Origin: Ailanthus altissimus
Lineage: Eukaryota; Streptophyta; Magnoliopsida; Sapindales; Simaroubaceae
Assembly: GCA_946807835.1 (NCBI GenBank)
Contig: OX327694.1
Location: 2,368,001-2,432,000, forward strand
Length of the DNA: 64,000 nucleotides
Direction of reading: 5' to 3'
Positions 46,641-58,886 of this stretch are shown here, piece by piece. The stretch's first letter is position 1, and each line of letters opens with the position of its first letter. Under the pieces are notes generated by a model, which did no database searches, was not told the DNA's origin, and was given only the letters and a program-made list of their open reading frames with translations. Position numbers and translations under genes: made by a program.

Positions 46641-48772
46641 TATTAGGATTTGTGCTTACGTGCCATCCCTTTGGGTATGAATATTTGTTTAATAGTTATA
46701 CTAGTATTATCATTTCATTAAATCGCTAATTATATTTTATATATGGTAAGATGCTTGTAATATTTCAGACATTATATGATCTAAAAGAGTTAAGATCTGG
46801 TCTAAATGAGTTTAGATCAGTGCTAAGAATTAGCAACGCTGAAAGTTATAAATACTAAGAGTTGGCACTGATAAGAGTTATCAGGTTATAAAAGTCATCA
46901 GTATCTAAAGAGTTAAAGCCTTATTTGAAATGGGATAAAAACTTGAGAATATATTAGTAATGATGTAGTTACAAAGAGTTACAAATAGTGATAGAAAATA
47001 TCATTATGCAAATATGTTCTCAAATATTATGTTTCTAATCTATCTTCACTGATACTGGTCTGTCAGTGAATACCTTAATAAATATCTAGGTCGGTGTATT
47101 TCTATATCTGGATGGTCTAGATGGTTAGTCGTAGTAGACAATGAGTTTAATAGCAGCTCGTATAGAGATACAAGTATTTAGTAAGGAATGAATACTGAAC
47201 AGACTCATAAAGACCTCCAATAAACATCCCATAAAGTCGTTAATAGAGGGTCTTTCGAGTTGAGTAGTATTCTTGGTTCTTTTACCTGAGTGCCAAGGTA
47301 GGATTATGAGTTATCTACCATACTTTAGTTCTACACATGTCAGAAACCTTTCATGGTCTAACCGCTGGGTGTCGCTGGGTATGGGTCAATGCTCATGGAG
47401 TTCGATGTGCATAGATATGGGATCCATTAACTCATTTGGGTAAGTAATATATCTTAATGCTATAAGATTGTATTTTAAAAAATCTTATGTCCATAAACAG
47501 TAATTCCTGAGAAACGAGTTTAACCATAGGAATAAATAATATCACAAATGTGTTTGAAAATATTATTTATTGAAATACAATTCTAGAGATAAGCTTTCGG
47601 TCGGGCATATGGAGATTTGACGGTGTTGATTTATATCTCCGCTCTACTCGATTATAAATGATTGAGGGATTATACGAATATATTATAACCTCAACTTGTA
47701 TAGTCTAACGCCCCGCTTTGTAATATCCATAAGGTGTGTGAGGGGCATCATTCACAAACATATGGAGGAGTTTCATATGACAATTCGAGCGTGTACCTAG
47801 AGAGTCTCACAATATGAAGTGTACTCATTGTGTACTGGGGTAGGATTATGGATTGAACAGTTCCATCCTAGAAATTCTAGCAAACTAAAAATATATTTTA
47901 GGGTTCCTCAGGTTGTACACTTGTCTAGACTTAAATGTTAAGTACATCACTTAATTAGTTGACAAGAGTTGATAACTAATTAGATGTTAACAAGTGAAAT
48001 AATTTTGTTCCATGAATTGTTTCACCATAAATTCACCACCATGTTAGGAAAATCAAATAAGGTAAATATTAATTATTCAAATATTTTTGAATAATTAAAT
48101 AAATATTATTTAAATAAATAAAATATATTTTTTATTTATTTTTTATTTCATTCCTAAGTGAAAGACATGCCTAATTTGAGAAACATAAATTAAATTAAGT
48201 GGAGCACAATTTTATAGAATTAATGGTCAATTTTATTAGACTATTAAAAATGGACACCAAAATTTATTTTGATTGTTGGCTGCTTAACCTAATTTTGGTA
48301 GAGCACTAAAATTGGTATGAATTCATTTTGATTAACAAGGGTGAAGCAAAAAATTCGTGGAATGAGAGAGGGCATTGAAGGAAGTTTATTTTTTTAGAGA
48401 GTTTTCTTTGAACAAAGAGTTGTGAGAAAAATTAGAGAGAGAAAAAAACATTCCTCTTATTTTTCTTTCAGGAAACAAAACTTTGCTACTATTCTAGCTT
48501 TACAATCCCACCGGATTGTTGTGAACTAAAATTGAATAATAGTGCACTTTAAGGTGAGCTTAAAGTTGGAGTTAGGAAAAATTCAGAATTGAAATCTTCA
48601 CCGAAGATCATTAAAGGTACGTTTCTATAATCTTGAGTTGTTAATAATTTAAGGTACATGTGTATATGTATTACATGCTTAATTCCACTGCAAAATTTGT
48701 GTATATTATACATGTGTTTAGTTTTTTCAACATGTACACAATCATATACAAACACCCTAAAATACGTTAACA
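46641..48772 (-). mobile_element. Solo LTR R2 (2,132 bp) in copia E integrase
   Basis: In minus orientation it starts TGTTAACGTATTTTAGGG and ends AAGCACAAATCCTAATA. Flanks AAAGC (46636-46640) and AGAGC (48773-48777) are a target duplication with one change. It aligns with R1 and R3 in opposite orientation. The integrase sequence of E continues on the far side, which confirms the borders. Confidence 0.85.
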
Positions 48773-49420
48773 AGAGCTACAAGTATAATCCGTACCATGT
48801 CCAATAATGTTCGATTTATTCTTTCTGCTACACCATTATGATCTAGAGAACTAGGCATGGTGCATTGGGCAACAATCTCATGCTCTTAAAGAAACTTACC
48901 AAATGGACGAGGTGTTTGCCCATCCTTAATGTATCTACCATAATATTCTCCACATTTGTCAATTCTCACGGTCTTAATTTGCTTTCCACATTGTTTCTCT
49001 ACTTTGGTCTTAAATACTTTTAAAATATTTAGTGCTTCATTCTTTTAAAATAATTCCGCTGCAAAATTTTTGTATATTATACATATGTTTAATTTTTTCA
49101 ACATGTACACAATCACATGCAAACACCCTAAAATACGTTAACAGGAGCTACAAGTATAATCCGTACCATGTCCAATAATGTTCGATTTATTCTTTCTGCT
49201 ACACCATTATGATCTAGAGAACTAGGCATGGTGCATTGGGCAACAATCTCATGCTCTTAAAGAAACTTACCAAATGGACGAGGTGTTTGCCCATCCTTAA
49301 TGTATCTACCATAATATTCTCCACATTTGTTAATTCTCACAGTTTTAATTTACTTTCCACATTGTTTCTCTACTTTGGTCTTAAATACTTTTAAAATATT
49401 TAGTGCTTCATTTTTATTAT
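48681..49420. repeat. 371-bp tandem duplication, two copies
   Basis: Copies 48681-49051 and 49052-49420 are nearly identical (about ten differences by eye). Each contains the last ~90 bp of solo LTR R2 plus adjoining copia E integrase. The duplication therefore happened after R2 inserted. Confidence 0.85.
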
Positions 49421-49980
49421 GAAGGAAGTTAAGATGCATGTATCTTGAGTAACCATCTATGAAAGAGATGAAATATTTCGAACTATACGAGTCTATATCT
49501 AGACTGCAGATATTAGAATATATGACCTCTAATATGTCCTTACTTCTCTTGGCACCTTTCTTAGACTTATTAGTCTACTTTCCCTTGATGCAGTCTATAT
49601 AAATATCAAAATCAGTAAAATCTAGAGTACCAAGCACTCCATCATTTACCAATCTCTTCATTTATAACACTTCGTTTAATACCAATGTGAAGATGCATAC
49701 ATTATGAGTAGTTTCATTTTGCAAATTAATAGAAAAGAACCATCAAACAATGTACGATTCCCAATAAGATATAAATTAATTTGAAAGATATATCTGAAAG
49801 GTTGAAAGAATAGGAATTTAAATGGCATTTTCTAAATTTGAAATAAAACTACTACTTGGAACTAAATTGCATGTTCTAATAATCTTTATATATGATTGTA
49901 TCTTATTTCTATAATAAATGTATCATTCACTGCTCACAGACTTCCTTAGGTTTTGCATACTGATAGGGCATACATGCATT
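48773..49980 (-). pseudogene. Copia E integrase core and upstream part (includes the duplication)
   Basis: The block with the catalytic Glu reads HNGVAERINRTLLDMVR (48840-48790 and again in the second copy). The core, the zinc domain and the protease/GAG-pre-integrase region extend to about 49977, with stops and frameshifts. The TRIM array begins at 49983. Confidence 0.7.
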
Positions 49981-49982
49981 AG

Positions 49983-50433
49983 TGTAATAACCTAAATCCC
50001 ACATTGGGCAGACTCGTCCAAAGTGAAGGCCTTATAAGAAGAAATCCCTCTTACCCTTGTGAGGTGCCTTTTAGGGATGGTGATGCATTCTGCCCATAAA
50101 GGATAAAATTGTGAGGGGGAAGGACGCGTGCGTGAACCCCAAAATGAACAATACCTTGCACAGGGATTTGAGTGGGCTTTTTCATTTGGTATTAGAGCCG
50201 AGGACGGCTCTATTTCGATGGTGGGGGGTATTGTAACGACCTAAATCCTACAGCGGGCAGACTTGTCCAAAGTGAAGGCCTTATAAGAAGAATTCCCCCA
50301 TACCCTTGTGAGGCGCCTTTTGGGGATGGTGATGCCTTCTACCCATAAAGGACAAAATTGTGAAAGGAAAGGACATTTGCGTGAACCCCAAAGCAGATAA
50401 TACCTTGCATAGGGATTTGGGTGGGCTCTTTCA
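49983..50433 (+). mobile_element. TRIM element T1, copy 1 (451 bp)
   Basis: Two LTRs of exactly 202 bp (49983-50184 and 50232-50433, TGTAATAACC/TGTAACGACC to CTTTTTCA/CTCTTTCA) flank an internal domain of only 47 bp. That domain is a primer site (TGGTATTAGAGCC) running into a hairpin (GAGCCGAGGACGGCTC) and a purine tract (GGTGGGGGG). No coding capacity exists. ATTAG precedes the array (49978-49982) and ATTAA follows it (51393-51397), a probable target duplication of the whole array. Confidence 0.85.
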
Positions 50434-50941
50434 TTTGGTATTAGAGACATACCCCGGTGTTGCCATGTGGTGAAAATCTTCGGTGCCAAACAAGAAGGTA
50501 GTGAGCCTAGCATTCCTATTGTTTATGATGGATCCATGTTATACTCTATGGACAATAGTTGTTGTGCTTTGGGCTTCACGTAAGGCGTAAGGAACCAACG
50601 CAGTGATGTAAAATTGACCTGATAGAGCGGGCTCTCAATAGTAGGCGATACTCTGATGCTTCACGTAAGACGTGAGCGGTCAACGCAGTGAAGATGAGTA
50701 GTAGATTATTGGGAGAGCGGATAGAATATCATTTAAGGGGAGGCTGAGTGATCCTTTGTTCAAGGGAAAGATTGTTAAGGTAAATAAAGTCCTACATTGG
50801 CTAAAAATGAAGAGGATCATGGGTTTATAAGGAGTTAACCATATCTCTATTTATATGAGGCCTTTTGGGTAAAGCCCAAGAGTAAAACCATGAGGGCTTA
50901 GACCCAAAGTGGATAATATCATACCAATATGGAGATATATG
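50434..50941 (+). mobile_element. TRIM-like unit T2 (internal domain plus LTR) between the T1 copies
   Basis: It starts with TTTGGTATTAGAGAC directly after the T1 LTR and matches the copia D leader unit (32040-31448, inverted). The internal part ends with CAAGGGAAAGAT. The LTR begins TGTTAAGGTAAATAAAG at 50773 and lacks its last ~20 bp before the next T1 copy. It carries repeated CACGTAAGGCGT and CAACGCAGTGA words. Confidence 0.75.
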
Positions 50942-51392
50942 TGTAACAACCTAAATCCCACATCGGGCAGACTTGTCTAAAGTGAAGGCCTTATAAGGAG
51001 AAATCTCTCATACCCTTATGAGGTGCCTTTTGAGGATAACGATGCATTTCGCCTATAAAAGACAAAATTGTGAGGGGGAAAGACACTTGCGTGAACCCTA
51101 AAGTTAACAATACCTTGCATAAAGATTCGAGTGGGCTGTTTCATTTAGTATCAGAGCCAAGAACGGCTCTGTTTCTATGGTGAAGGGTATTGTAACGACC
51201 TAAATCCCACATTGGGCAGACTCGTCAAAAGTGAAAGCCTTATAAGGAGAAATCCTCATTACCCTTGTGAGGCACCTTTTGGGGATGGTGATACGTTCCA
51301 CCCATAAAGAACAAAATTATGAGGGGAAAGAATGAGTGCGTGAACCCCAAAACAGATAATACCTTACACAAGGATTCAGGTGTGCTCTTTCA
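50942..51392 (+). mobile_element. TRIM element T1, copy 2 (451 bp)
   Basis: LTRs at 50942-51143 and 51191-51392 are again exactly 202 bp, with a 47-bp internal domain containing TAGTATCAGAGCC, a hairpin and a purine tract (GGTGAAGGG). It is diverged from copy 1 by scattered substitutions but has the same architecture to the base. Confidence 0.85.
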
Positions 51393-51397
51393 ATTAA

Positions 51398-52735
51398 TAT
51401 ATTTAGTACTCTGACTTGGGTATTTTGCTCTAAATCATGAATAATTGACTATTTAATTATGTTTTTATCATAAATAGATGCACGATGGAAAGTGTGACAA
51501 ATAAGAACAAACGAGAAGCAAATTGGACGTAAAACAAAGAAGTTGCACTCAAAATACACAAGCACCATAAATCAGTCAGTGTTGTAGTACCCAGGAACCC
51601 ACTACCGTAGCCGTAGGGATAGAATCTCAGGGCTACAGTACCTAGGAACCTAGGGTCGTAGCCCTCGTATGGGAAAAATGTATTTTGTTTTTTGTCTCCT
51701 AAAGCGATTTGAACTCCACAATGATGACCCTTGGGTGTCTTATACCTATAAAAGCATTCTTTTATTAGTCAAAATACAAAATTTAGAGAAAAACTAAAAA
51801 AATAAAATTCACAATACAAAATCAAATATCAAAGCTAAGAAATTAATATTCAAGATGAAGAATCAAGCTTTAAGTCAATATTGAGAGAGAAGTTACCTAA
51901 TGAGTCACCTACCTTAGTTTGCTTCTCTATTCTTATCATTATGTTCTTGATTATGATATCTTTATATATTTCTTTGATATTCTTGGTTTTGTGATGAGTT
52001 AAACATTGTTTATCTAGGCTTAGACTAATAAACATAGTCTATGGTTGGATTTCATTGATTCTGAGTTTATAAACTTAATGCATATAATTGAATCATTTTA
52101 TCTTGATTTTAATGCTTTCATTATATCTGGCCAATATTATGAATGATTGAGGAACCATGATAAACTCGACAAATGGATTCATGTGTTTAGCATAAGATAG
52201 TTTAATGCATGATCATAAGGTAACAACTATGAGTTCCATGTAGGATAGATAAATACCTAGATGGTATGTATGGGATGATTTAGACTTGATCTTAATGAAT
52301 TACATTTTATTTTGATTACCATAGACATATAAGTAGTTGTTAGAATGTGTAATATAGTTACTTGACCATCAATAGATGCTCGTGATGAAATTAGTGTTTA
52401 AGTCAATCAATTCATATTAAATGATTAACTAAGAGGTTAATAAATCTAATAAAATATTATGGGATGAGTCTATACCCTAGATTATTATCAATTTTTGAGT
52501 TTAACCCTTTGTTATTTGTTATCTAGGTTAAGTTTTAGGTTATTTACTTAATTTTTAGATTATAATTTTCTGGATAAAAGTAAAATAATTATAATTTTAG
52601 TAATTGATTGAAAGAATTAGATTGCTTAGTCCTTGTGGAAACGATATCTAGACTTAAATCTTATATTACTTGATACGATAACATGTGTTTGCACTTAGCT
52701 ACTAAAGCATCAATCCCATACCCTATAAGGTATTC
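51398..52735 (+). mobile_element. LTR-like insertion in copia E, boundaries uncertain
   Basis: Copia E protein similarity stops at 49977 and restarts near 52740, so this block is foreign to E. It has a GC-richer tract with repeated GTAGTACCCAGGAACC and CTACAGTACCTAGGAACC words (51580-51680), a TATAAAAGC box near 51750 and an end (CTTGTGGAAACGATATCTAG near 52630) like the 3' end of plant gypsy LTRs. TG/CA termini and target duplications were not found. Confidence 0.4.
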
Positions 52736-52739
52736 AAAA

Positions 52740-53640
52740 TGTGGATTATAGAATGAAATCAATCCATCATTTTTTATAAATGACATTAACCATATTAGAT
52801 TCATAAACAAATGAGATTGCATTTTCTTTTCAAGTCATTTCTTAAATTTGGTGCAATCCTTCTACACGTGTCCTTTCTTTTTGCAAAAAAAACACTTTGA
52901 TTCTTTTTTAAGTTCACCTTGGGGGTAGTATTTAACCTTTCCCCTTTTGTTTGGCTTGTTTCTAGTTCTTTCCTTGTGTTGTCATTAATGCACTCTTAGC
53001 CAATTCCATTGCCAACTTTTCTTCCTCTTAAGCACCCATGGTCAATAATACATTAATTAACCATTTATCCCTATGTGTTCTAGGATATTTTAAAGGTCCA
53101 AATTGTTGTAACAGGGTATTCAATATATAATGCACAATGAAATACTCAGACATCGTAACCTCAAGTGTTTTCAATTAAGCCATAATATCCTTTATTTACA
53201 TGATGTGCTCACACACACCTCTCACATTGGTGAGTCTTAAGATTGAAAACTTCATAATTAGGGTGCTTGCAAGTGCCTAATTTGAAGTCTTATATTATTC
53301 AACAATAGACTTTAGTAATTCCCAAACATTGTTTGTTATTCAATTGAACCACGAATACCAGCAAAGAACTTGGTCTTTATGTACATCACACTAAGGTAAT
53401 TAGATCACTTCTATCGTTTATAAAGAGCAATTTCTTTTAGAGTATTAGTTATAGTAATGGATGGTTTGTCTTTCCTAATAGCATAATCAATGTCCATCCA
53501 CCTTAAATAAAGGAGCATTATTTTCTTTCATATTTTGCTGTTATCATCCTTTAATTCAGGAATTTCATATCTTATATCAGAGAATTTCGCAGGTTACATA
53601 ACTGCAAAATATAAATGCTTACAATTAAGGTTTTGAGATT
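52740..53640 (-). pseudogene. Copia E gag, broken
   Basis: The region contains the end of a zinc knuckle and the following KDCTKFKKWL-like block (about 52880-52840), typical of the D/E copia lineage, then Gag body pieces up to 53640. Frames are interrupted throughout. Confidence 0.65.
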
Positions 53641-53650
53641 AATAACTTTA

Positions 53651-53869
53651 TATCATGTTTTGCCAATGTAAATCATGAATTAAAAGTTATGAACCTAGTG
53701 ATATAAAACTCACATGTAGGCTAAAGTTCTAATTCATTGGATTTATTTATCACTTTGTGATATCATATTTTATCGATATAAATCATGATTCAAAATTACA
53801 AATCTAGTGACATAAAACTTGCATGTAAGCTAAAGTTTCAATTCAATTAGATTCGTTTATAACTTTGTA
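53651..53869. repeat. 110-bp tandem repeat, two diverged copies
   Basis: The units start TATCATGTTTTGCC (53651) and TATCATATTTTATCG (53761). They share AAATCATGA, CTAGTGA and ATAAAAC-like words, and are in the copia E leader. Confidence 0.7.
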
Positions 53870-54060
53870 ATAATACCATTAAATTATGTTTCTTTTCCAA
53901 ATTCCTGTGGGTAGACTAGGAAATATAATTTTACATTTTATCCTAATTAATCATATAAATATAATAAAATTTATGTGGAATAAAATTTATTATATTTAGT
54001 ATGATTAATCATAGGTAATATCATTTTCTTTATGTGATCCTAAAATTTTTAATATATAAT

Positions 54061-54185
54061 TTTGCATAATTAAGGATGTTGTGGTAAATTCTTAATTAAT
54101 TAAAATTATTTGAATTAAAATTATAAGTAGTTTTGTATAATTAAGGATGTTGTGACTAATCTCTAATTAATTAAAATTATATGGA
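54061..54185. repeat. 71-bp tandem repeat, two copies
   Basis: TTTGCATAATTAAGGATG at 54061 and TTTGTATAATTAAGGATG at 54132 head two similar units in the copia E leader. Confidence 0.65.
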
Positions 54186-54489
54186 TCACTAGACATTTTA
54201 TTCATAAAATTGTTCATATGTATACACAATAATAGCATCATAATAAATATGAACATAATATAAAATTTATGTACTAAATTATTTTACTTAAATTGTATGC
54301 ATAAAAATTGAATAAACAATAAATTATACATACTAGCATTAATATAATTTAAGCACATAAATATCAAAATAAATAAGTCCTCTTTAAATTACCAAATTAG
54401 GACTTGTTTACAAAAAATTTAAAGCATTAGGCCAAAATTGTATTTACTCAAAATATGAGAAGCTAAACGAAAATATACAGTATTGTAGG

Positions 54490-54725
54490 GCTTATTTCTG
54501 AAACTCTTAAATTTTTGGGACCAAACTAAAACTAACCAAACTTTTAGGGGCCAACATTTTATTAACTAAAAGATTATGGGCCAAAGTTGTAATTATCTAA
54601 CATATTTGGTGTCAAATTATAATTATTTAAAAGTTTGGAAACCAAACTATAATTACTTAAAATTTTAAAGGTCTATTTGTAAATAATTAAATATTTTAGG
54701 GTCAAAATATAATTTATAAAAACAT
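54490..54725. repeat. Phased ~35-40 bp degenerate repeat
   Basis: About six or seven units of the type GGGxCCAAAxTxTAATTAxxxAA follow each other at a spacing of roughly 35-40 bp in the copia E leader. Similar words occur at 1870-1910 and 4622-4670 in the 2.7-kb LTR. Confidence 0.5.
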
Positions 54726-55117
54726 AGAAGGGTTGAATGAAAATTGCCTGACAAACATGTCATCTGTTCCAACAACAATCAATGGACGACATGTCATTTT
54801 CTTAATTGGCTTAATATAGCCAGATGACATGGCATCATCTTTTTCTTCTAGCTAGGTCGTGTGACCCAATTTACAGACTTGTGATTTGTTTTCTAACCTA
54901 ATTTAGAAAATCAGTCATATCTCAGTCATTCGGGCTCCAAATTCAATGTTTCAAGTGTTAAAATGCTCAAAATTCAAATTTCTAATGATTTCTAGCCTTA
55001 GTTTTCATTAAAATCTCCTAAACAACACACTTGAAATTGAAATCCAAATTTGTCCATTAATGAAGTTTTCTAAATTTGTATAACAAGGTAAAGGCTATAC
55101 CTGGCTCTGATACCATA

Positions 55118-55557
55118 TGTTTTATATATAATATAATCATGCTCGATAACTTAATAAGTAATTAGATTAATACAGAATTAAAATAAAAATTAAAACTAAC
55201 ATACTTCTAACCATTGATAACTTTAACAATCCGAAAAATGAACTTAAATGTAATGAGGAGCTTTTAAGCCTTAATCAATCTTTATATGATGATGTATAAT
55301 ACTAAAATGAGATTGAATGGCTTAGGGACCTATACCACAATTAATATGTTTATTTTCTGTAGTACGTATACTCTCCCATCAAGAGTAAGCTTTATTTATA
55401 GTGGCTGTATTCTTTATTATAATTGGATTTGGATTATCCGAATTATCATATTAAGAAGTATATATTGACCACTTTTATATCATTCAAAATACTTAAGTGA
55501 TTGAATATGTATAGAATTCTATATTTTAGGTGATCAATCTAAAATAAAACTCTAACA
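55118..55557 (-). repeat. Copia E 5' LTR (440 bp)
   Basis: In minus orientation it starts TGTTAGAGTTTTATTTTAG and ends TATATATAAAACA. A TATA box (CTATAAATAAAGC, about 55401-55389) is present. The primer-binding site follows at 55113. Confidence 0.88.
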
Positions 55558-55562
55558 AAAGA

Positions 55563-56645
55563 CAATAAAGTGGTACCCATTGCCATGTTTTATTGCCAAT
55601 GCAGACTCTATATATAGGTATATATATCCTTATCTATACATTGAAGAGAAGGTGACTTTGATGTCATTAGAAGTTACGTATTGGTTATTTTGATATCATA
55701 TCGTTTGTTCATCTATGAAGTTTAAAACCATTTGTAAGTCATTTTATAGTGTGTGTAATATAATAGCAAATGGAGAATACAAGAAACAAATATTGAGAGC
55801 AAATAATACTTATTGGTTTGAGGATCTTTTTAGGATATGCTGAAGAAATGAGGTCAAATGCAGAGTGTATCTCTTTAAATATCGCAAATTCTCTCTCTTA
55901 AACTTACCAAATAAAGTAAAAATGACAATTAATGAGGACTGCTTTTATTTATAAAGCCTTCTTAGTGTGATTATAGCTATCCATTTAAGATATAAGGGCT
56001 GGGGCATTCCTATGACTGAAAAGTCCCTTTAACTAGCATGACCCTTTGAGGGTCTCCTCAATCGTCTGATCGATATCAACGGTCTAAGATTCAACTACAT
56101 CATCAAAAAATTAAAAAGACATAATTGTTTACTTAGCTACCTGTCAACACATATTGCTCTTCCCTCTGAGTAGGTATGATGACCGTCTGTTATCAACCAA
56201 GGACCTAAACCAACTGACTCGAGAGTTCAAATACTCCTTTTCTTTAGAATCTCATAATCCATAGATCTCACTGATCAGCTCCACCCTTTGAATTCTCTCT
56301 AAGTAAAATAGCATCTAAAAAGGGAGAACTATAATTTTGAAGGGCTTCTTTGGTATAACTATCTACAATCTCCATAGTTCTATGGTTGCTCCCAAGGCTC
56401 CAAGTATATGTATACATATTTTGGAGGTATTATTCTCTATTTATAAAGGTCGCGCCTTCTTGTACATTTTATAAAAAATATATTTCATAGCATATCTAGA
56501 GTAAACTAAGACTTGGTGAAGTAGTTGTAGGCTCTTATAGAATTGAACCACTATAATCCTTTCATTTCATTTAAGTACTACAGTTATTATGTTTTATGTG
56601 CTTTTTGGTTAAACACCCCACACTTCAAAAAATCGAACATACATC
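55563..56645. other. Intergenic DNA, no gene seen
   Basis: No coding sequence. TATTTATAAAG-like words at 55950 and 56436 could be LTR promoter remnants but no LTR ends were found. Confidence 0.4.
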
Positions 56646-56647
56646 TC

Positions 56648-57330
56648 AGCTCTAACAAATTCTAGTAAATTATTATTCTGGCTAACCTATCAAGAGATCA
56701 AATCATTTTTACTATTGAAGAATGTATTTTTAAATATACAAAATATACATACAAGGTAAGCTTTTATATAGGCTTTCCAATTGAGATATATTAAGGAAGA
56801 AAATAAAAATATATAGACATAGTAACTATAGATTGAATTTAGATAAGTAAAAATGAATTGTCATAAATGAGTATGAATAATAGGTTGTCAATAAAAATTT
56901 TGGTATCTTAACAATCAAGTGGAACCAACATATCACAATATTGTTATTATTTTTTTTTTTTGAGAGTTCATATCGCATTATTTATTCGTCACCTAATAAA
57001 ATAGATGATTAACAATAATTTGATAAATAAGAGAAAAAAATTTCAAACACATAATATGTTTATTAGACAATTTCAATAAATTTGTCTTGTATATCTAAGT
57101 TGTTCACTCAATTGAAATAACTAAGGAAAGTCGGCGACTAACATAAACTGATGGGTAATCACATTTATTGCTTCAAGTGTGCTTAATTTTCAGTTGTCTA
57201 ATAAGAGAGCAATTCATCTCGACTTTGAAATTGTCCCATTATGAAGTTAAGTACTATGTGACATTGTAGGGCTGAGAATTATTGAAAATCATTCACATAA
57301 GACATAATTAAATACTTAAATAGTTCGTAA
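56648..57330. repeat. Direct duplication, copy 1
   Basis: This block aligns with 58325-58886 (GGTTGTCAATAAAA, GGAACCAACATATCAC, TCATATCGCATTATTTATTC in the same order). Its right part (57150-57330) aligns with 60180-60360. It is AT-rich and non-coding. Confidence 0.75.
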
Positions 57331-57339
57331 GTCTTCTTT

Positions 57340-58130
57340 ATCTTTATTCTATATAAATCATTTAGAGAGTGTTGCAGATATCAAGCTATGCACTTTAATT
57401 TGACACCTCTATAATATCAACTAAGCCACAACTTTGATACCCATTTTATTTTTATGCACAGCAAAAAACCATAACTCACACCATAAGAAAGAACACATAA
57501 GATCAATACACCAATAAAGATAAAGAAAAATAAACCAATCAACATGACACAAGATATACGTGGTTCGGCCCAAAATTGCCTACGTTTACGGAGAATCCAT
57601 AATCCAGCTTCTTATTATTGATATAGATCACTAAGTATCTTCTTACATCATCAATGATCTCACAAAACCCCTTAGTATCTCCCATAGAGACTTCTAAGTA
57701 TCTACCCTTGATCACCATAATTCCTTAAGACCTCTTAATATCTCCTCATAAGAGATTTTTACAAGGAACATAAGAATAGCCCGAGCATCTAAGCCAAAAG
57801 TATCTATGGTGTTTCTTTTGTTCACTTAAGAACCAAAAGAAATTACTCCCCAAAGGTTACACCCTAGTGCACTACGCACTTAGTACCTACTTAGCTCTTT
57901 TATTCTCTCTTATAGTTACATCTTAAAACTTTAAATGCTTATTTTTCTCTTATGTTTAGAATAGTTTATATAAAGAATAAAACATCCTTAAAACACAACT
58001 TTCTAAAAAAGTTGGCGCCTAAACGTCGCTACAGCCCTAAGGCCTAGAAACACCTTCAACGTTCTTTCTAACCTTTCTCATTTGAGGCTCTTTATTTTTG
58101 TCCATTTCTTTGTATTGCCAAATTTCAACA
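57340..58130 (-). mobile_element. LTR family F, minus copy, with start of internal region
   Basis: The LTR (58130-57455) starts TGTTGAAATTTGGC and ends GCTGTGCA. A primer-like site GGTATCAAAG (57442-57433) and about 100 bp of internal sequence follow, homologous to 39276-39420. The GGGCCGAACCACGTATATCT block is at about 57568-57550. A GC-richer tract (GGCGCCAACTTT, CTGTAGCGACGTTTAGGCGC) is at 58005-58050. Confidence 0.65.
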
Positions 58131-58324
58131 ACAATGATGATGCAAATAAAAATATCTTAATATTAAAAATTGATAAGATCTAGATAGAAGTATTTTCATA
58201 TTAAATATACATTTAAATTTTTTGTTTTATTCACTAAATTGAGAATTTTCAGAACATATTCTTTAATTTAATTTAATTTAATTAATTAAGAATATTTTTG
58301 TAATTTTATATTCTTCAACATCTT

Positions 58325-58886
58325 AGGCCCAACAAATTTTAGTAAATGATTATTTTGTCTAGCCCTATTGAAGGGGGTCAAATCGTTGTTTCTATCGAAG
58401 AATAAGTTTAATTTGTTAGTTTATGAAACTCTAGAATCTGGGTCAACATAATTGTATATTTTATTATAAAAAAATATACATACAATGTAAGATTTTATAT
58501 AAGTTTTATAATCAAGATATATTAGGAAAGAAAATAAAAATATATTCATAATAACTATATATTGAATTTAGATAAGTAAAAATGAATGGTCATGAATGTG
58601 TATGAATATTAGGTTGTCAATAAAATTCTTGGTATCTCAACAATCAATTGGAACCAACATATCACATTATTGTTATTATTATTTATTTTGAGAGTTCATA
58701 TCGCATTATTTATTCGTCACCCAATAAAATACATGATTAACAATAATTTGATAAATAAGAGAAAAAAAATTTCAAACACGTGGTATGTTTTTATTAGACA
58801 ATTTCAATAAATTTGTCTTGAATAGCTAAGCCATTCTCTCAATTGAGATAACTAAGGAAAGTCCGCAATTGACATAAACTGCATAG
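58325..58886. repeat. Direct duplication, copy 2, first part
   Basis: It aligns with 56648-57150. Similarity breaks at 58886 and resumes at 60180 because a foreign block of about 1.3 kb lies between. Confidence 0.75.

Larger units (their letters stand above)
41993..55557 (-). mobile_element. Copia E with nested insertions, 13.6 kb
   Basis: LTRs at 55118-55557 (5') and 41993-42412 (3') delimit the element. The primer site (TGGTATCAGAGCC, 55113-55101) matches initiator-methionine tRNA exactly, and AAGTTGGAGAA precedes the 3' LTR as polypurine tract. Flanks AAAGA (55558-55562) and ATAGA (41988-41992) are probable target duplications with one change. The host element would be about 6-7 kb; the remainder is R1, R2, a tandem duplication, the TRIM array and one LTR-like block. 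Coding remnants belong to the same copia lineage as D. Confidence 0.85.

Noticed and set aside
50241..50513. Minus-strand 90-residue frame
   Set aside because: It lies within TRIM LTR T1 and the start of T2; the other T1 LTRs do not keep the frame.
49983..51392. T1 as a Cassandra-type TRIM carrying a 5S rRNA promoter
   Set aside because: A GGGATGGTGATGC word faintly recalls the 5S C box, but the A box and the rest of a 5S gene are absent.
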